Assembly: GCF_900465055.1 (NCBI RefSeq)
Contig: NZ_LS483250.1
Location: 2,356,001-2,420,000 of the forward strand
Origin: Moritella yayanosii
Lineage (GTDB): Bacteria; Pseudomonadota; Gammaproteobacteria; Enterobacterales; Moritellaceae
DNA: 64,000 nucleotides
Direction of reading: 5' to 3'
The translations under genes were made by a program, and so were the position numbers. Position 1 is the stretch's first letter. Each line of letters begins with the position of its first letter. The notes beneath the pieces are model-generated. The model was not told where the DNA came from. It saw only the letters and a program-made list of their open reading frames with translations, and did no database searches. Below are positions 53,916 through 62,918 of this stretch, in pieces.

Positions 53916-54696
53916 ACAGCGTTTAACTCTACTGTGTATCAGCGGCTTGTTGGCCGCATGTTCTTCATCCCGTTATCAGTACAGTGATGATCACGCACCA
54001 GAGAACATACCCCAACTTGATGATATTGCCGATGCGGTACCAACGCCGCAAACCTATAGTCGTTATGCCAACCGGGACTATCAGGTACGAGGCATTAATT
54101 ATGAAGTATGGCGAGATATCAAAATCTTAACGCAAGAAGGTAAAGCATCTTGGTATGGTAATAAATTTCATGGTCACAAGACTTCAAACGGTGAAATTTA
54201 TGACATGTTTTCGATGTCTGCAGCACACAAAAACTTACCACTACCGAGTTTTGTAAAAGTAACCAACCTAGGTAATGATAAAACCGTGATAGTGCGGGTT
54301 AATGATCGTGGACCGTTCCATTCCGAACGAATTATTGATTTGTCTTATGCTGCTGCGTATAAATTAGATATGTTGCAATCTGGCACGGCCAATGTACATG
54401 TCGAATTAATCATTCCAACTGCCGATAACAGCAGTTTATTTACCCCGAAACCACAGTGGTTTATTCAAGTATTAGCATCTAGTAGTGAAGCGAAAGCGCA
54501 ACAGATTGCCGATAGTTTAAGGGCGCAATACAGCACCGAAAACCGCTTAGTCATCAGTGGTAAGTTTCATCGAGTACAGCTAGGGCCGATTTCAAATACT
54601 GAGCAAGCACAAGAATTATTAACTAAAGTTCAACAACAATATACAAATGCTTATATTTTGAAGGAACTTTCCAGTAAAACTGTATCTAATAAATAA
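53905..54696 (+). CDS. rlpA: Septal ring lytic transglycosylase lipoprotein RlpA
   Basis: The start at 53905 (MRNKQRLTLL; 263 residues) places a lipobox LAAC with C19. The double-psi beta-barrel domain has ASWYGNKFHGHKTSNGE and VRVNDRGPF, with the catalytic Glu/Asp pair of this enzyme group. A C-terminal SPOR domain (about 183-255, WFIQVLASSSEAKAQ) binds denuded glycan at the division site. The usual neighbourhood is rodA-rlpA-dacA. Confidence 0.93.
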   Translation: MRNKQRLTLLCISGLLAACSSSRYQYSDDHAPENIPQLDDIADAVPTPQTYSRYANRDYQVRGINYEVWRDIKILTQEGKASWYGNKFHGHKTSNGEIYDMFSMSAAHKNLPLPSFVKVTNLGNDKTVIVRVNDRGPFHSERIIDLSYAAAYKLDMLQSGTANVHVELIIPTADNSSLFTPKPQWFIQVLASSSEAKAQQIADSLRAQYSTENRLVISGKFHRVQLGPISNTEQAQELLTKVQQQYTNAYILKELSSKTVSNK

Positions 54697-54712
54697 ACTT
54701 TAAATAGTAAGA

Positions 54713-54789
54713 CAACCATTCAGCTAGTTTGATAGACTAGCTGAATGGTTCGAATAAACTTGATTAAAAACCGTTTAATCAAGTTTATT
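54713..54789 (+). terminator. Two consecutive perfect hairpins between rlpA and dacA
   Basis: Hairpin one pairs 54714-54728 with 54736-54750 (15 bp, 7-base loop). Hairpin two pairs 54753-54768 with 54774-54789 (16 bp, five-base loop). Only two bases separate them. There is no long T run, but the second arm is A/T-rich and ends TTTATTT. They could end the mrdA-rlpA transcript or shield its 3' end. Confidence 0.65.
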
Positions 54790-54840
54790 TACTTAATTTA
54801 TCAATGACTTAATTCCAACTTAATTATAGCGAAGTGAAAC

Positions 54841-56007
54841 GTGGCCAATCAATTTAAAAAACTTATCCTAACGAGCCTCGCAGTGGCGAGTTTCTCCTTA
54901 AGTGCAGCACCAAGTGTGATTCCAGATACACCCGTTGTGGCAGCTAAAGCATTCATATTAATTGATTTTGATTCAGGCAAAGTGATCGCAGAAAAAAATG
55001 CAGACGATTTATTAAAACCTGCCAGCCTAACTAAAATGATGACCAGTTATGTTATTGGCCAAGAAATAAAATCTGGTAATATCAACCTTGACGATCAAGT
55101 AACTATCAGTAAAAATGCATGGGCTAAAAACTTCCCAGATTCATCAAAGATGTTTATCGAAGTTGGCAAAACCGTCACCGTAGAAAAACTCAATCAAGGC
55201 ATCATCGTTCAATCTGGTAATGATGCTTGCGTGGCGATGGCTGAGTATATTGCGGGCACAGAAGGTGCCTTTGCGCAGTTGATGAACTCATGGAGCAAAC
55301 AGCTCGGTATGGATGCCACGCACTTTGTTAATAGCCACGGTTTAGATACCAAAGATCAATACACCACCGCGCGTGATATGGCGATATTAGGACAAGCACT
55401 TATCCGTGATGTACCTGAAGAGTACCGCATTTACTCGCAAAAGAAATTTAGCTATAACGGCATCACCCAATACAACCGTAATGGCTTATTGTGGGATAAA
55501 AGCATGAACGTTGACGGCATTAAAACCGGTCATACTTCAGGCGCAGGTTACAACCTCGTTTCTTCAGCAACAAAAGATAACATGCGTTTAGTTGCGGTGG
55601 TACTGGGTACTAAAAGTACGGATGCGCGTAAAGCAGAAAGTAAAAAACTGCTTAACTTCGGTTTCCGATTCTATGAAACAGTCACCCTGCATGAAGCCAA
55701 TTCAAGCATAGTGGCAGAACGTGTATGGATGGGTGAGCAAGAGCAGATTGAACTGGGTTTAGCGAATAAATTAACGTTGACAGTACCACGTGGTCAAGCA
55801 AAAAACTTAACCGCTTATTTTGAGATCCAAAAAGAGCTAAGCGCACCTATCGCTAAAGGTGATATCGTCGGTAAAGTATTCTATAAACTTAACGATGAAG
55901 AGATTGCTCAAGCTGATTTGATCGCACTTGAAGACGTTGAATTAGGCAGTTGGTTTAGCAGATTAATTGATTATTTCAAATTATTATTTGTCGGTTGGTT
56001 TGGTTAA
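54841..56007 (+). CDS. dacA: D-alanyl-D-alanine carboxypeptidase (penicillin-binding protein 5)
   Basis: Removes the terminal D-Ala from peptidoglycan pentapeptides. The 388-residue precursor has a signal peptide (about 1-23) and a GTG start. Active-site motifs are ASLTKMM (SxxK), SGN in QSGNDACVA and KTG in GIKTGHTSGAG. The C-terminal GSWFSRLIDYFKLLFVGWFG is the amphipathic membrane anchor of PBP5. Overall length matches PBP5 and PBP6. Confidence 0.95.
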   Translation: MANQFKKLILTSLAVASFSLSAAPSVIPDTPVVAAKAFILIDFDSGKVIAEKNADDLLKPASLTKMMTSYVIGQEIKSGNINLDDQVTISKNAWAKNFPDSSKMFIEVGKTVTVEKLNQGIIVQSGNDACVAMAEYIAGTEGAFAQLMNSWSKQLGMDATHFVNSHGLDTKDQYTTARDMAILGQALIRDVPEEYRIYSQKKFSYNGITQYNRNGLLWDKSMNVDGIKTGHTSGAGYNLVSSATKDNMRLVAVVLGTKSTDARKAESKKLLNFGFRFYETVTLHEANSSIVAERVWMGEQEQIELGLANKLTLTVPRGQAKNLTAYFEIQKELSAPIAKGDIVGKVFYKLNDEEIAQADLIALEDVELGSWFSRLIDYFKLLFVGWFG

Positions 56008-56100
56008 TCCTTTCCCTGATACCGTTACCCGATTATAATGACGAATACAAAGGGGGCAGTTGTCTCCTTTGCCATTATTTCTAAGGTACGAGAAAAACTA

Positions 56101-56370
56101 ATGTCTTTAAATACCAAATTCGACGAATTGCTTGATTTTCCTTGTCTACTTAACTTTAAAGTTATCGGCAATACCGATCCTAAACTCGAAGATAACATTG
56201 TTGCAGTGGCACAGAAGCATGTTCCAGGTAACTATGCCCCTAGCTCTAGAAAGAGCAGCAAAGGCACTTACAACTCTGTATCTATCAAAATTAAAGTCCA
56301 AGACAAAGATCAAATAGAAGGCTTATACATAGCGTTCGGTGCGATCCCAGGTGTGGTCCACGTTTTATAA
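56101..56370 (+). CDS. ybeD: YbeD family protein (DUF493)
   Basis: An 89-residue protein of the YbeD/UPF0250 family with a ferredoxin-like fold resembling a regulatory ACT domain. The start is set at the ATG at 56101 (MSLNTKFDELLDFPC) because family members begin there; an ATG at 56038 adds 21 unrelated residues. The role is not established; its fixed place between dacA and lipB suggests a link with lipoate attachment. A terminator follows. Confidence 0.93.
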   Translation: MSLNTKFDELLDFPCLLNFKVIGNTDPKLEDNIVAVAQKHVPGNYAPSSRKSSKGTYNSVSIKIKVQDKDQIEGLYIAFGAIPGVVHVL

Positions 56371-56390
56371 TAACTAATACCAATATCAAC

Positions 56391-56421
56391 AATCTAATTA
56401 GTGTGACTAATTAGATTTTTT
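56391..56421 (+). terminator. Rho-independent terminator between ybeD and lipB
   Basis: AATCTAATTAGT/ACTAATTAGATT, a 12-bp stem with a three-base loop, is followed by TTTTTG. It ends only about 32 bases before the lipB start. Confidence 0.85.
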
Positions 56422-56453
56422 GCGTTGTTGTTAATCATATAGAAGAGCATATT

Positions 56454-57107
56454 TTGTCAGAACATAGCATTATAATTCGTCAACTTAATCGCCAACCTTA
56501 CAGCACTGTATTTGACGCGATGAAGTCGTTTACTGATAACCGAGACGACAACACAGAAGATGAACTTTGGTTTGTTGAGCACGACCCGGTATTTACCCAA
56601 GGTCAAGCTGGTAAAGCTGAACATATACACGCCACAGGCGACATCCCCGTCGTTCAAGCCGATCGTGGTGGCCAAGTGACTTATCATGGCCCTGGTCAGC
56701 AAGTAGTGTACTTCTTACTCGATATCAAACGCCGTAAACTTGGCGTACGAGACCTTGTCAGCCACATCGAGAATGGTATTATTGCCACACTGGCAGAAAC
56801 AGATATTGAAGCCTACCCTCGTGCAGATGCACCCGGTGTTTATGTTGCTGACAAAAAAGTTGCTTCATTAGGTTTAAGGATCAGAAAAGGCCGTTCGTTC
56901 CATGGTTTAGCGCTTAATGTAAACATGGACTTATCCCCTTTTTTGCGTATTAACCCTTGTGGTTATGCGGGTATGGAAATGACCCAAACAAGTGATCTGG
57001 GTGGTGCTACCAGCTTAGAAGAGATACAACCTAAGCTAGTCGAACACCTATGTTCCCTGCTAGAATACACCCAATTAACTTTCAAAGATGGATTAACAGA
57101 GCCATGA
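56454..57107 (+). CDS. lipB: Octanoyltransferase
   Basis: Moves octanoate from acyl carrier protein to lipoyl domains, the first step of lipoate synthesis. The 217-residue protein has a TTG start with AGAAGAG seven bases upstream. [12 protein letters not shown] has the conserved His, [10 protein letters not shown] the catalytic Lys and INPCGYAGM the catalytic Cys. The stop overlaps the lipA start (ATGA). Confidence 0.96.
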   Translation: MSEHSIIIRQLNRQPYSTVFDAMKSFTDNRDDNTEDELWFVEHDPVFTQGQAGKAEHIHATGDIPVVQADRGGQVTYHGPGQQVVYFLLDIKRRKLGVRDLVSHIENGIIATLAETDIEAYPRADAPGVYVADKKVASLGLRIRKGRSFHGLALNVNMDLSPFLRINPCGYAGMEMTQTSDLGGATSLEEIQPKLVEHLCSLLEYTQLTFKDGLTEP

Positions 57108-58069
57108 GTAAAACCGTTCGATTAGAGCCAGGCGTTAAACTTCGCGACGCCGATAAAATGGCTAAAATTCCAGTCAAAATTATTGCTACTGAGAATGATG
57201 AGATCCTGCGTAAGCCATCGTGGCTGAAGATCCGCCTACCGAAAAGCTCTGCTCGTATCCAAGAAATTAAAGCTGTGATGCGTGAAAACAACCTGCATTC
57301 AGTTTGTGAAGAAGCATCTTGTCCAAACCTTACTGAGTGCTTTAACCACGGTACTGCGACCTTTATGATCATGGGCGCAATCTGTACTCGTCGCTGCCCA
57401 TTCTGCGATGTTGCTCATGGTAAACCATTACCACTTGTTGCCGAAGAACCGCTGAAATTAGCACAAACGATTGCCAAAATGAAGCTAAAATACGTGGTTA
57501 TTACCTCTGTAGATCGTGATGATTTACGTGATGGTGGCGCACAACATTTTGTCGATTGTATCCGTGAGATCCGCTTACTTAACCCTGAAATAAAAATCGA
57601 AATTTTAGTTCCAGATTTCAAAGGCCGTATGGATAAAGCATTAGAAATCTTTAAAGATACTCCACCCGATGTATTTAACCACAACCTAGAAACTGCACCA
57701 CAACATTACAAAATGGCGCGTCCTGGTTCTGATTATCAGTGGTCTTTACGTTTACTTAAACGCTTTAAAGAAATGCATCCAAACGTTCCAACTAAGTCAG
57801 GTCTAATGATGGGCTTGGGTGAAACCAACGAAGAGATTGCAGAAGTAATTAAAGATCTTGCTGAGAATGGCGTAACGATGTTGACACTAGGTCAATATTT
57901 ACAACCTAGCCGTCATCACTTGCCAGTGAAACGCTACGTTCACCCAGACGACTTTGATGCACTTGGTGCACTTGCAAAAGAAGTTGGCTTTGAGCATGCT
58001 GCTTGCGGTCCATTCGTGCGTTCTTCATACCATGCAGACTTACAAGCACAAGGCAAAGAGGTTAGTTAA
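57104..58069 (+). CDS. lipA: Lipoyl synthase
   Basis: A radical-SAM enzyme that inserts two sulfur atoms into octanoyl groups on lipoyl domains. The start at 57104 gives 321 residues, the same as E. coli. The auxiliary cluster motif lies in [12 protein letters not shown] and the radical-SAM cluster motif in [15 protein letters not shown] near the end supplies the serine ligand of the auxiliary cluster. It is coupled to lipB. Confidence 0.97.
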   Translation: MSKTVRLEPGVKLRDADKMAKIPVKIIATENDEILRKPSWLKIRLPKSSARIQEIKAVMRENNLHSVCEEASCPNLTECFNHGTATFMIMGAICTRRCPFCDVAHGKPLPLVAEEPLKLAQTIAKMKLKYVVITSVDRDDLRDGGAQHFVDCIREIRLLNPEIKIEILVPDFKGRMDKALEIFKDTPPDVFNHNLETAPQHYKMARPGSDYQWSLRLLKRFKEMHPNVPTKSGLMMGLGETNEEIAEVIKDLAENGVTMLTLGQYLQPSRHHLPVKRYVHPDDFDALGALAKEVGFEHAACGPFVRSSYHADLQAQGKEVS

Positions 58070-58085
58070 CCTTAACCTGTGTTTT

Positions 58086-58128
58086 ATCAACGCTAACACG
58101 ATAATATATGTTCGCTGTTAGCGTTGAT
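58086..58128 (+). terminator. Hairpin after lipA
   Basis: A 13-bp perfect stem ATCAACGCTAACA/TGTTAGCGTTGAT has a 17-base loop. It starts 16 bases after the lipA stop. It lacks a long T run, so termination is likely but not certain. Confidence 0.65.
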
Positions 58129-58208
58129 TTACCCCTATCCATAGCAAATCAGTAAACTTCACATCACGATTTAACTATCCAGCGCCTAACACTATTTAGC
58201 CGACTTTT

Positions 58209-58841
58209 TTAATCCGAGTCAAAATAAGCACCCGGTACGCTAAGTAACCGTTTCGTCGCATCGATAGGCATTTCTAAAATACCTTTAATTGCGCCTTTTG
58301 CCGCCCCTTTCGAGGCATTTTCACCAATCTTATCACTGGCTTCAACCAAGGCCTCAACACGTGTGAGCGTTGATGGTATATCCACCCGTACTTTTTCAAT
58401 CTGAGTTAAAATTAGTGGGATCAATTGGTTAATACCATCCACGCGCTTGTTCACCGCATCCACACGTTTCAGCATCGCAGGGATCTGCTTATTAACCGCA
58501 TTAACTTGCTTTAATAACGCAGGTAACTCAGCACGCACTGCCGCCACTTCAGCGAGAATAGCGGGCACCGCTAAACGCACCGCTGCAACTTCGATTAAGA
58601 TATTCGGGATGCTTTGCGCATTTATCATCTCGACTTGTGCCACTATCGCCGGTATTTGTACCGAAATATCATCAAACTTCTGCAATATATCCGGTAATGC
58701 CTGTCGAACTTCAGCCACTTCTTTGGTCAATTTCAGTACCGCATAGGAGAAATAGCTTAAACTGGCTGCAATCAAAGCGGCCGCTAATACTGCTGATGCA
58801 TTAAACCGTGACGCTAGTTTGTTTACCGCTTGTTGAGCCAT
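58209..58841 (-). CDS. Membrane-anchored protein with proline-punctuated 14-residue repeats
   Basis: I do not recognise this 210-residue protein. A hydrophobic segment (about 15-36) should anchor it, with the remainder outside or inside the membrane. From residue 49 to 168 a repeat of the form [LIV]P-x-[IL]-[LVM]-x-x-[VI]-x-x-[VI] recurs. Prolines lie at 50, 64, 79, 93, 107, 121, 142 and 156, that is every 14 residues with one 15 and one 21. The tail has a Gly/Ala/Lys stretch (GENASKGAAKGAIKG). The ATG at 58841 has GGAGG five bases upstream; another ATG at 58853 overlaps that site and is less likely. It lies alone between lipA and the proBA terminator. Confidence 0.75.
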   Translation of the reverse strand: MAQQAVNKLASRFNASAVLAAALIAASLSYFSYAVLKLTKEVAEVRQALPDILQKFDDISVQIPAIVAQVEMINAQSIPNILIEVAAVRLAVPAILAEVAAVRAELPALLKQVNAVNKQIPAMLKRVDAVNKRVDGINQLIPLILTQIEKVRVDIPSTLTRVEALVEASDKIGENASKGAAKGAIKGILEMPIDATKRLLSVPGAYFDSD

Positions 58842-58872
58842 AGGCTCCTCCATGTGTCATCACCCGAGATAT

Positions 58873-58902
58873 AAAAAAGGCAGTCACATATCACGGACTG
58901 CC
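58873..58902 (-). terminator. Terminator after proA
   Basis: On the minus strand GGCAGTC and GACTGCC flank a 10-base loop and are followed by TTTTTTATAT. It ends the proBA transcript before the repeat-protein gene. Confidence 0.85.
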
Positions 58903-58938
58903 TGAGCACTTTATCAAATTAGCAACACAGTAAGATGC

Positions 58939-60195
58939 TTACGGACGAATTAAACCATCACCAATTGCAATCCATTTATACGTTGTTAATTCTTCTAAGC
59001 CCATCGGACCACGCGCATGTAATTTTTGTGTTGATACCGCAACTTCAGCGCCTAAACCAAACTGGCTGCCATCAGTGAAACGCGTACTTGCATTCACGTA
59101 AACAGCTGCTGAGTTAACCGCGTTTAAGAAACGCGTCGCATTGGTTAAGTTATCCGTTAAAATCGCATCTGAGTGCTCTGTTGAATGCTCACGAATATGA
59201 ATAATCGCTTCTTCAACATCAGCGACCACTTTAACGCCTAACACCAGCGCGAGCCATTCTTGATCAAAACAATCCGCGGTTGCCACATGTAAATTCTTTG
59301 CATTCACGTTGGATAATATAATATGCGCTTTTGGTTCAGCACGTAATTCCACTGCGTTTGCGGCTAAACGTTCAGCGAGTAATGGCAAGAAGCTTTCAGC
59401 AATGTCTTTATGCACTAATACCGTATCTAATGCATTACAAGCCGAAGGACGTTGGACCTTGGCATTTTCAATGATCGCTAGTGCATCTTCAACCTTAGCA
59501 GATGCATCAACAAACGCATGACAAATACCCATACCTCCGGTGATCACCGGGATGGTACTCTGCTCTTGGCATAAACGATGTAAACCTGGGCCACCACGAG
59601 GGATGATCATGTCGACATATTTATCCATTTTCAATAACGCAGTAACCAGCTCACGGTTTGGATCGGCAATTACTTGGATCGAGTCCGTTGGTAACTGCGC
59701 TTTTGCTAACGCGGCTTGGATCACACTCACCAACGCTAGATTTGAATGAACGGTTTCTTTACCGCCACGTAAAATAGCCGCATTACCTGTTTTTAAGCTT
59801 AACGCCGCAATATCAATCGTCACATTGGGACGCGCTTCATAAATTACGCCAATCACGCCTAATGGAATACGACGTTTCGATAAACGTAAGCCGTTTTCTA
59901 ATACCTTACCTTCAGATTCTGCTCCCACTGGATCGGGTAATGCAATCACACCACGTACATCAGCAATGATCGCCGTCAGTCTTACTTCTGTTAATAATAG
60001 ACGGTCTAGTAACGCATCGGTTAAACCATTGGCTTTACCGGCAGCAATATCTTTCGCATTCGCGACTAAGATCTCTACTTGGCTATTTTCTAGTTCACAC
60101 GCAATACATTCGAGAGCGTAATTCTTCTGTGCAGTGGTTAATGTGGCTAATTCATAACTCGCAAGCTTGGCTTTTTTTCCTAATTCTTGTAACAC
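58939..60195 (-). CDS. proA: Gamma-glutamyl phosphate reductase
   Basis: Reduces glutamyl 5-phosphate to glutamate semialdehyde with NADPH in proline synthesis. The 418-residue protein (417 in E. coli) belongs to the aldehyde dehydrogenase superfamily. [16 protein letters not shown] carries the catalytic Cys, and [18 protein letters not shown] is conserved. It lies ten bases after proB. Confidence 0.97.
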   Translation of the reverse strand: MLQELGKKAKLASYELATLTTAQKNYALECIACELENSQVEILVANAKDIAAGKANGLTDALLDRLLLTEVRLTAIIADVRGVIALPDPVGAESEGKVLENGLRLSKRRIPLGVIGVIYEARPNVTIDIAALSLKTGNAAILRGGKETVHSNLALVSVIQAALAKAQLPTDSIQVIADPNRELVTALLKMDKYVDMIIPRGGPGLHRLCQEQSTIPVITGGMGICHAFVDASAKVEDALAIIENAKVQRPSACNALDTVLVHKDIAESFLPLLAERLAANAVELRAEPKAHIILSNVNAKNLHVATADCFDQEWLALVLGVKVVADVEEAIIHIREHSTEHSDAILTDNLTNATRFLNAVNSAAVYVNASTRFTDGSQFGLGAEVAVSTQKLHARGPMGLEELTTYKWIAIGDGLIRP

Positions 60196-60205
60196 GTTAT
60201 CTTCC

Positions 60206-61309
60206 TTAAAATAAAACTAAATCATCACGATGGATGGCAACAGCACCGTAGCCGTAACCTAACTTGCTTTCGATATCACACGAATGGCAACCTGCAATTG
60301 TTGCAAGCTCATCACTGGTATAACGGCAGATGCCACGCCCAAGTAATTTACCTTGCAGGGATTGTAATTGGATCACATCGCCACGTTTAAAATTTGCCGA
60401 TACTGCGGTAATACCTTTCGGTAATAAACTACTGCCATTTTGCGTTATCGCATTCACAGCGCCATCATCAATAATAACAATACCCGATGGTGTCGGTCCT
60501 GCTAAGATCCATTGTTTACGACTTTCTAGTGGACTGATATGCGAAGGGAATAAGGTACCAACACGCTTGCCAGCAGCAATACGTAGTACCACATCTTTGG
60601 CAAAACCTGCCGCGATCACCACATCAATACCTGATCGACAAGCAATTTCAGCTGCTTGCAACTTAGTCGCCATACCACCAGTACCAAGACAGCCGACAGT
60701 GCCGCCCGCTAATTGACGTATCTCATCATCAATCACATCAACAACTTCAATCAACTTCGCATCCGGATTATTACGTGGATCAGCGGTAAACAAGCCTTCT
60801 TGATCGGTTAACAGCATTAACGTATCTGCGTTCGCTAAAATAGCCGCAAGAGCCGATAAATTATCATTATCACCCACTTTAATTTCAGCTGTAGCGACCG
60901 CATCATTTTCATTAATAATCGGCACAATACGGTTGTCTAATAATGCCCGCATGGTATCGCGCGCATTTAAAAATCGTTCACGATCATCAAGATCAGCACG
61001 TGTTAATAACATCTGGCCGACATTGAGACCGTAGATGTTAAACAGGCTTTGCCAAATAAAAATAAGCTGACTTTGACCAACCGCGGCCAACATCTGCTTA
61101 TTTGCCATGGTGGGGGCCAATTCAGGAGCACCTAAATGTTCACGTCCGGCAGCAATCGCACCAGACGTTACCACTATAATATCATGCCCTTGCTTGTACA
61201 ATTGCGCACATTGACGAACCAACTCAACCATGTGGGCACGATCTATTTTTTCCGTGCCACTGGTTAATACACTGGTTCCTAACTTCACCACTATGGTTTT
61301 CTTAGCCAT
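60206..61309 (-). CDS. proB: Glutamate 5-kinase
   Basis: Phosphorylates glutamate to start proline synthesis; feedback inhibited by proline in the family. The 367-residue protein equals the E. coli length. The amino-acid kinase domain has [12 protein letters not shown] near the start, [11 protein letters not shown] near 140, and [15 protein letters not shown] near 215. A C-terminal PUA domain covers about 280-367. It forms a two-gene operon with proA. Confidence 0.97.
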   Translation of the reverse strand: MAKKTIVVKLGTSVLTSGTEKIDRAHMVELVRQCAQLYKQGHDIIVVTSGAIAAGREHLGAPELAPTMANKQMLAAVGQSQLIFIWQSLFNIYGLNVGQMLLTRADLDDRERFLNARDTMRALLDNRIVPIINENDAVATAEIKVGDNDNLSALAAILANADTLMLLTDQEGLFTADPRNNPDAKLIEVVDVIDDEIRQLAGGTVGCLGTGGMATKLQAAEIACRSGIDVVIAAGFAKDVVLRIAAGKRVGTLFPSHISPLESRKQWILAGPTPSGIVIIDDGAVNAITQNGSSLLPKGITAVSANFKRGDVIQLQSLQGKLLGRGICRYTSDELATIAGCHSCDIESKLGYGYGAVAIHRDDLVLF

Positions 61310-61495
61310 TTAACTCATTCTCGTTACTAACTTAATGACTATTTTGACCTGAGAAGCACTTTTATACAATAGGGTAAAGCTTGATAGACGGGGAAGTACA
61401 GCGAAACACTGTACTTTTATCAAATCGACCGCTGCATTGATCATCAAACCGAAGAACTGGATAGAATTTATGAAAATAACGACATAATCAAGATG

Positions 61496-61906
61496 CTATG
61501 CCGCAGACAAGATCAAGGTCTTCGCCAATATAGAGGACGGTTTTAGATTAAAGTTCAACTGCTCTGTCAAACAAACAGATAATTTCTCATAGAATACATT
61601 AAGTGATTTTGTGACATCTCGTTGCAACGTTTTAGGAATTGGCGTTACAAGCCACTTACCGGCTTTATTATACGTGCCAAACTGATATTGATATTCAAAC
61701 GTATCATCGACTAAATTCATCTCTAACCACCAACCGTAAAACTCACGTTCTTGAGATTCAATATTGGCATCAATACAGACACTAAAACAATCGAAGTAAA
61801 AAGAAGTAGGTTGGCAATTATGTTCTCTTAAATAAGGGCCTAGAGCATTTAAAATACGAATACGTTTACGAAAATAAATCAAATTGGGATCAGTCGGTAT
61901 TACCAT
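61496..61906 (-). CDS. crl: Sigma factor-binding protein Crl
   Basis: Crl binds RpoS and helps it join core RNA polymerase, which strengthens stationary-phase and stress transcription. The 136-residue protein has the family landmarks ALGPYLRE, FYFDCFSVC and REFYGWWLEMN (about 54-64), and YQFGTYNKAGKW. E. coli Crl is 133 residues and likewise lies between gpt and proBA. It is well separated from neighbours on both sides, suggesting its own promoter. Confidence 0.92.
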   Translation of the reverse strand: MVIPTDPNLIYFRKRIRILNALGPYLREHNCQPTSFYFDCFSVCIDANIESQEREFYGWWLEMNLVDDTFEYQYQFGTYNKAGKWLVTPIPKTLQRDVTKSLNVFYEKLSVCLTEQLNFNLKPSSILAKTLILSAA

Positions 61907-62133
61907 AATGATTATCTCTTAAGTACTGTTCGTGATGAGTTATGCGCTATAAATGATTCACTATAAATGTTGGGGGATAACTGTTAAGTATAGTTGACAA
62001 TAAAATAAGGTCAAATTATACGACTAAAAAACAAGGTTTTCACAGTATATAATATCGGTTTAATACAGAACCGAAATTTACGACACTATTTAATAACGAG
62101 AATACAGTCTGACGTATATTCTCGGTGGTTTAA

Positions 62134-62595
62134 TTAATCTTGTTTGCAGATTGGTTCTACAAATTCAATCACCATATCCCAAGGTAACTCAATCCAAGTA
62201 TCCTGGCTAATAGCAGTAACAAAATCATCCACTAAATGCTCACCAAGGGGCTTTGCATAGACAGTAACAAATTTGCCTTTAGGGTACATTTGGCGAATTT
62301 TCTTCGCTGTTTCACCACTATCAACTAAATCATCAATAATAATAAAACCTTCACCATCACCTGGTGCTGATTTTAATACTGTTATATCACGCTGATGATC
62401 GTGGTCGTAGCTTGAGATACATACAGTATCAACATGACGTAAGTCTAATTCACGAGCAAGAATGGCTGCAGGTACTAAACCACCACGACTAACCGCAATG
62501 ATACCTTTCCACTGTGTTGCAGGCAGAAGCTTACGAGCAAGTTTACGCGTATCACGCTGTAAATCATCCCAAGATACTATAAATTTATCACTCAT
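62134..62595 (-). CDS. gpt: Xanthine-guanine phosphoribosyltransferase
   Basis: Salvages xanthine and guanine to their nucleotides with PRPP. The 153-residue protein is the E. coli Gpt length (152). The PRPP-binding loop is [13 protein letters not shown] (about 84-96), and [18 protein letters not shown] and WIELPWDMV are conserved. It is divergent from pepD, as in E. coli. Confidence 0.95.
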   Translation of the reverse strand: MSDKFIVSWDDLQRDTRKLARKLLPATQWKGIIAVSRGGLVPAAILARELDLRHVDTVCISSYDHDHQRDITVLKSAPGDGEGFIIIDDLVDSGETAKKIRQMYPKGKFVTVYAKPLGEHLVDDFVTAISQDTWIELPWDMVIEFVEPICKQD

Positions 62596-62918
62596 TTAAC
62601 CAACCTCTATATACACTTAGCGAACGAACTAAGGTATAGCTATATAAAATCATCAACGAAGGGTTTACGTACAAAAATCCGACTTTGTACACACAATTTG
62701 CAACCCGTAAAGATACCAGCACTTGACCATCAGGACAAGTTATTAGCTAGCAATTACCTCCTATGGAGTATTATAAGGCGACAACTTGTTTACGGTATCG
62801 CATAACTATAGATTAACACAGTGGATTTGGAATATTACGCTTTACTATCTCAATAAACTGGAACATCCTTTGTCTCATGCTAAGTATAATGATTAATTCC
62901 AACTAAGGAGCTACTGTA
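62596..62918. other. Intergenic region between gpt and pepD
   Basis: 323 bases between divergent genes. A TATAAT at 62885-62890 on the plus strand, 28 bases from the pepD start, is a possible -10 without a clear -35. A TATAAT on the minus strand (62770-62775) could serve gpt, with a leader of about 170 bases. No coding frame is visible. Confidence 0.4.
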
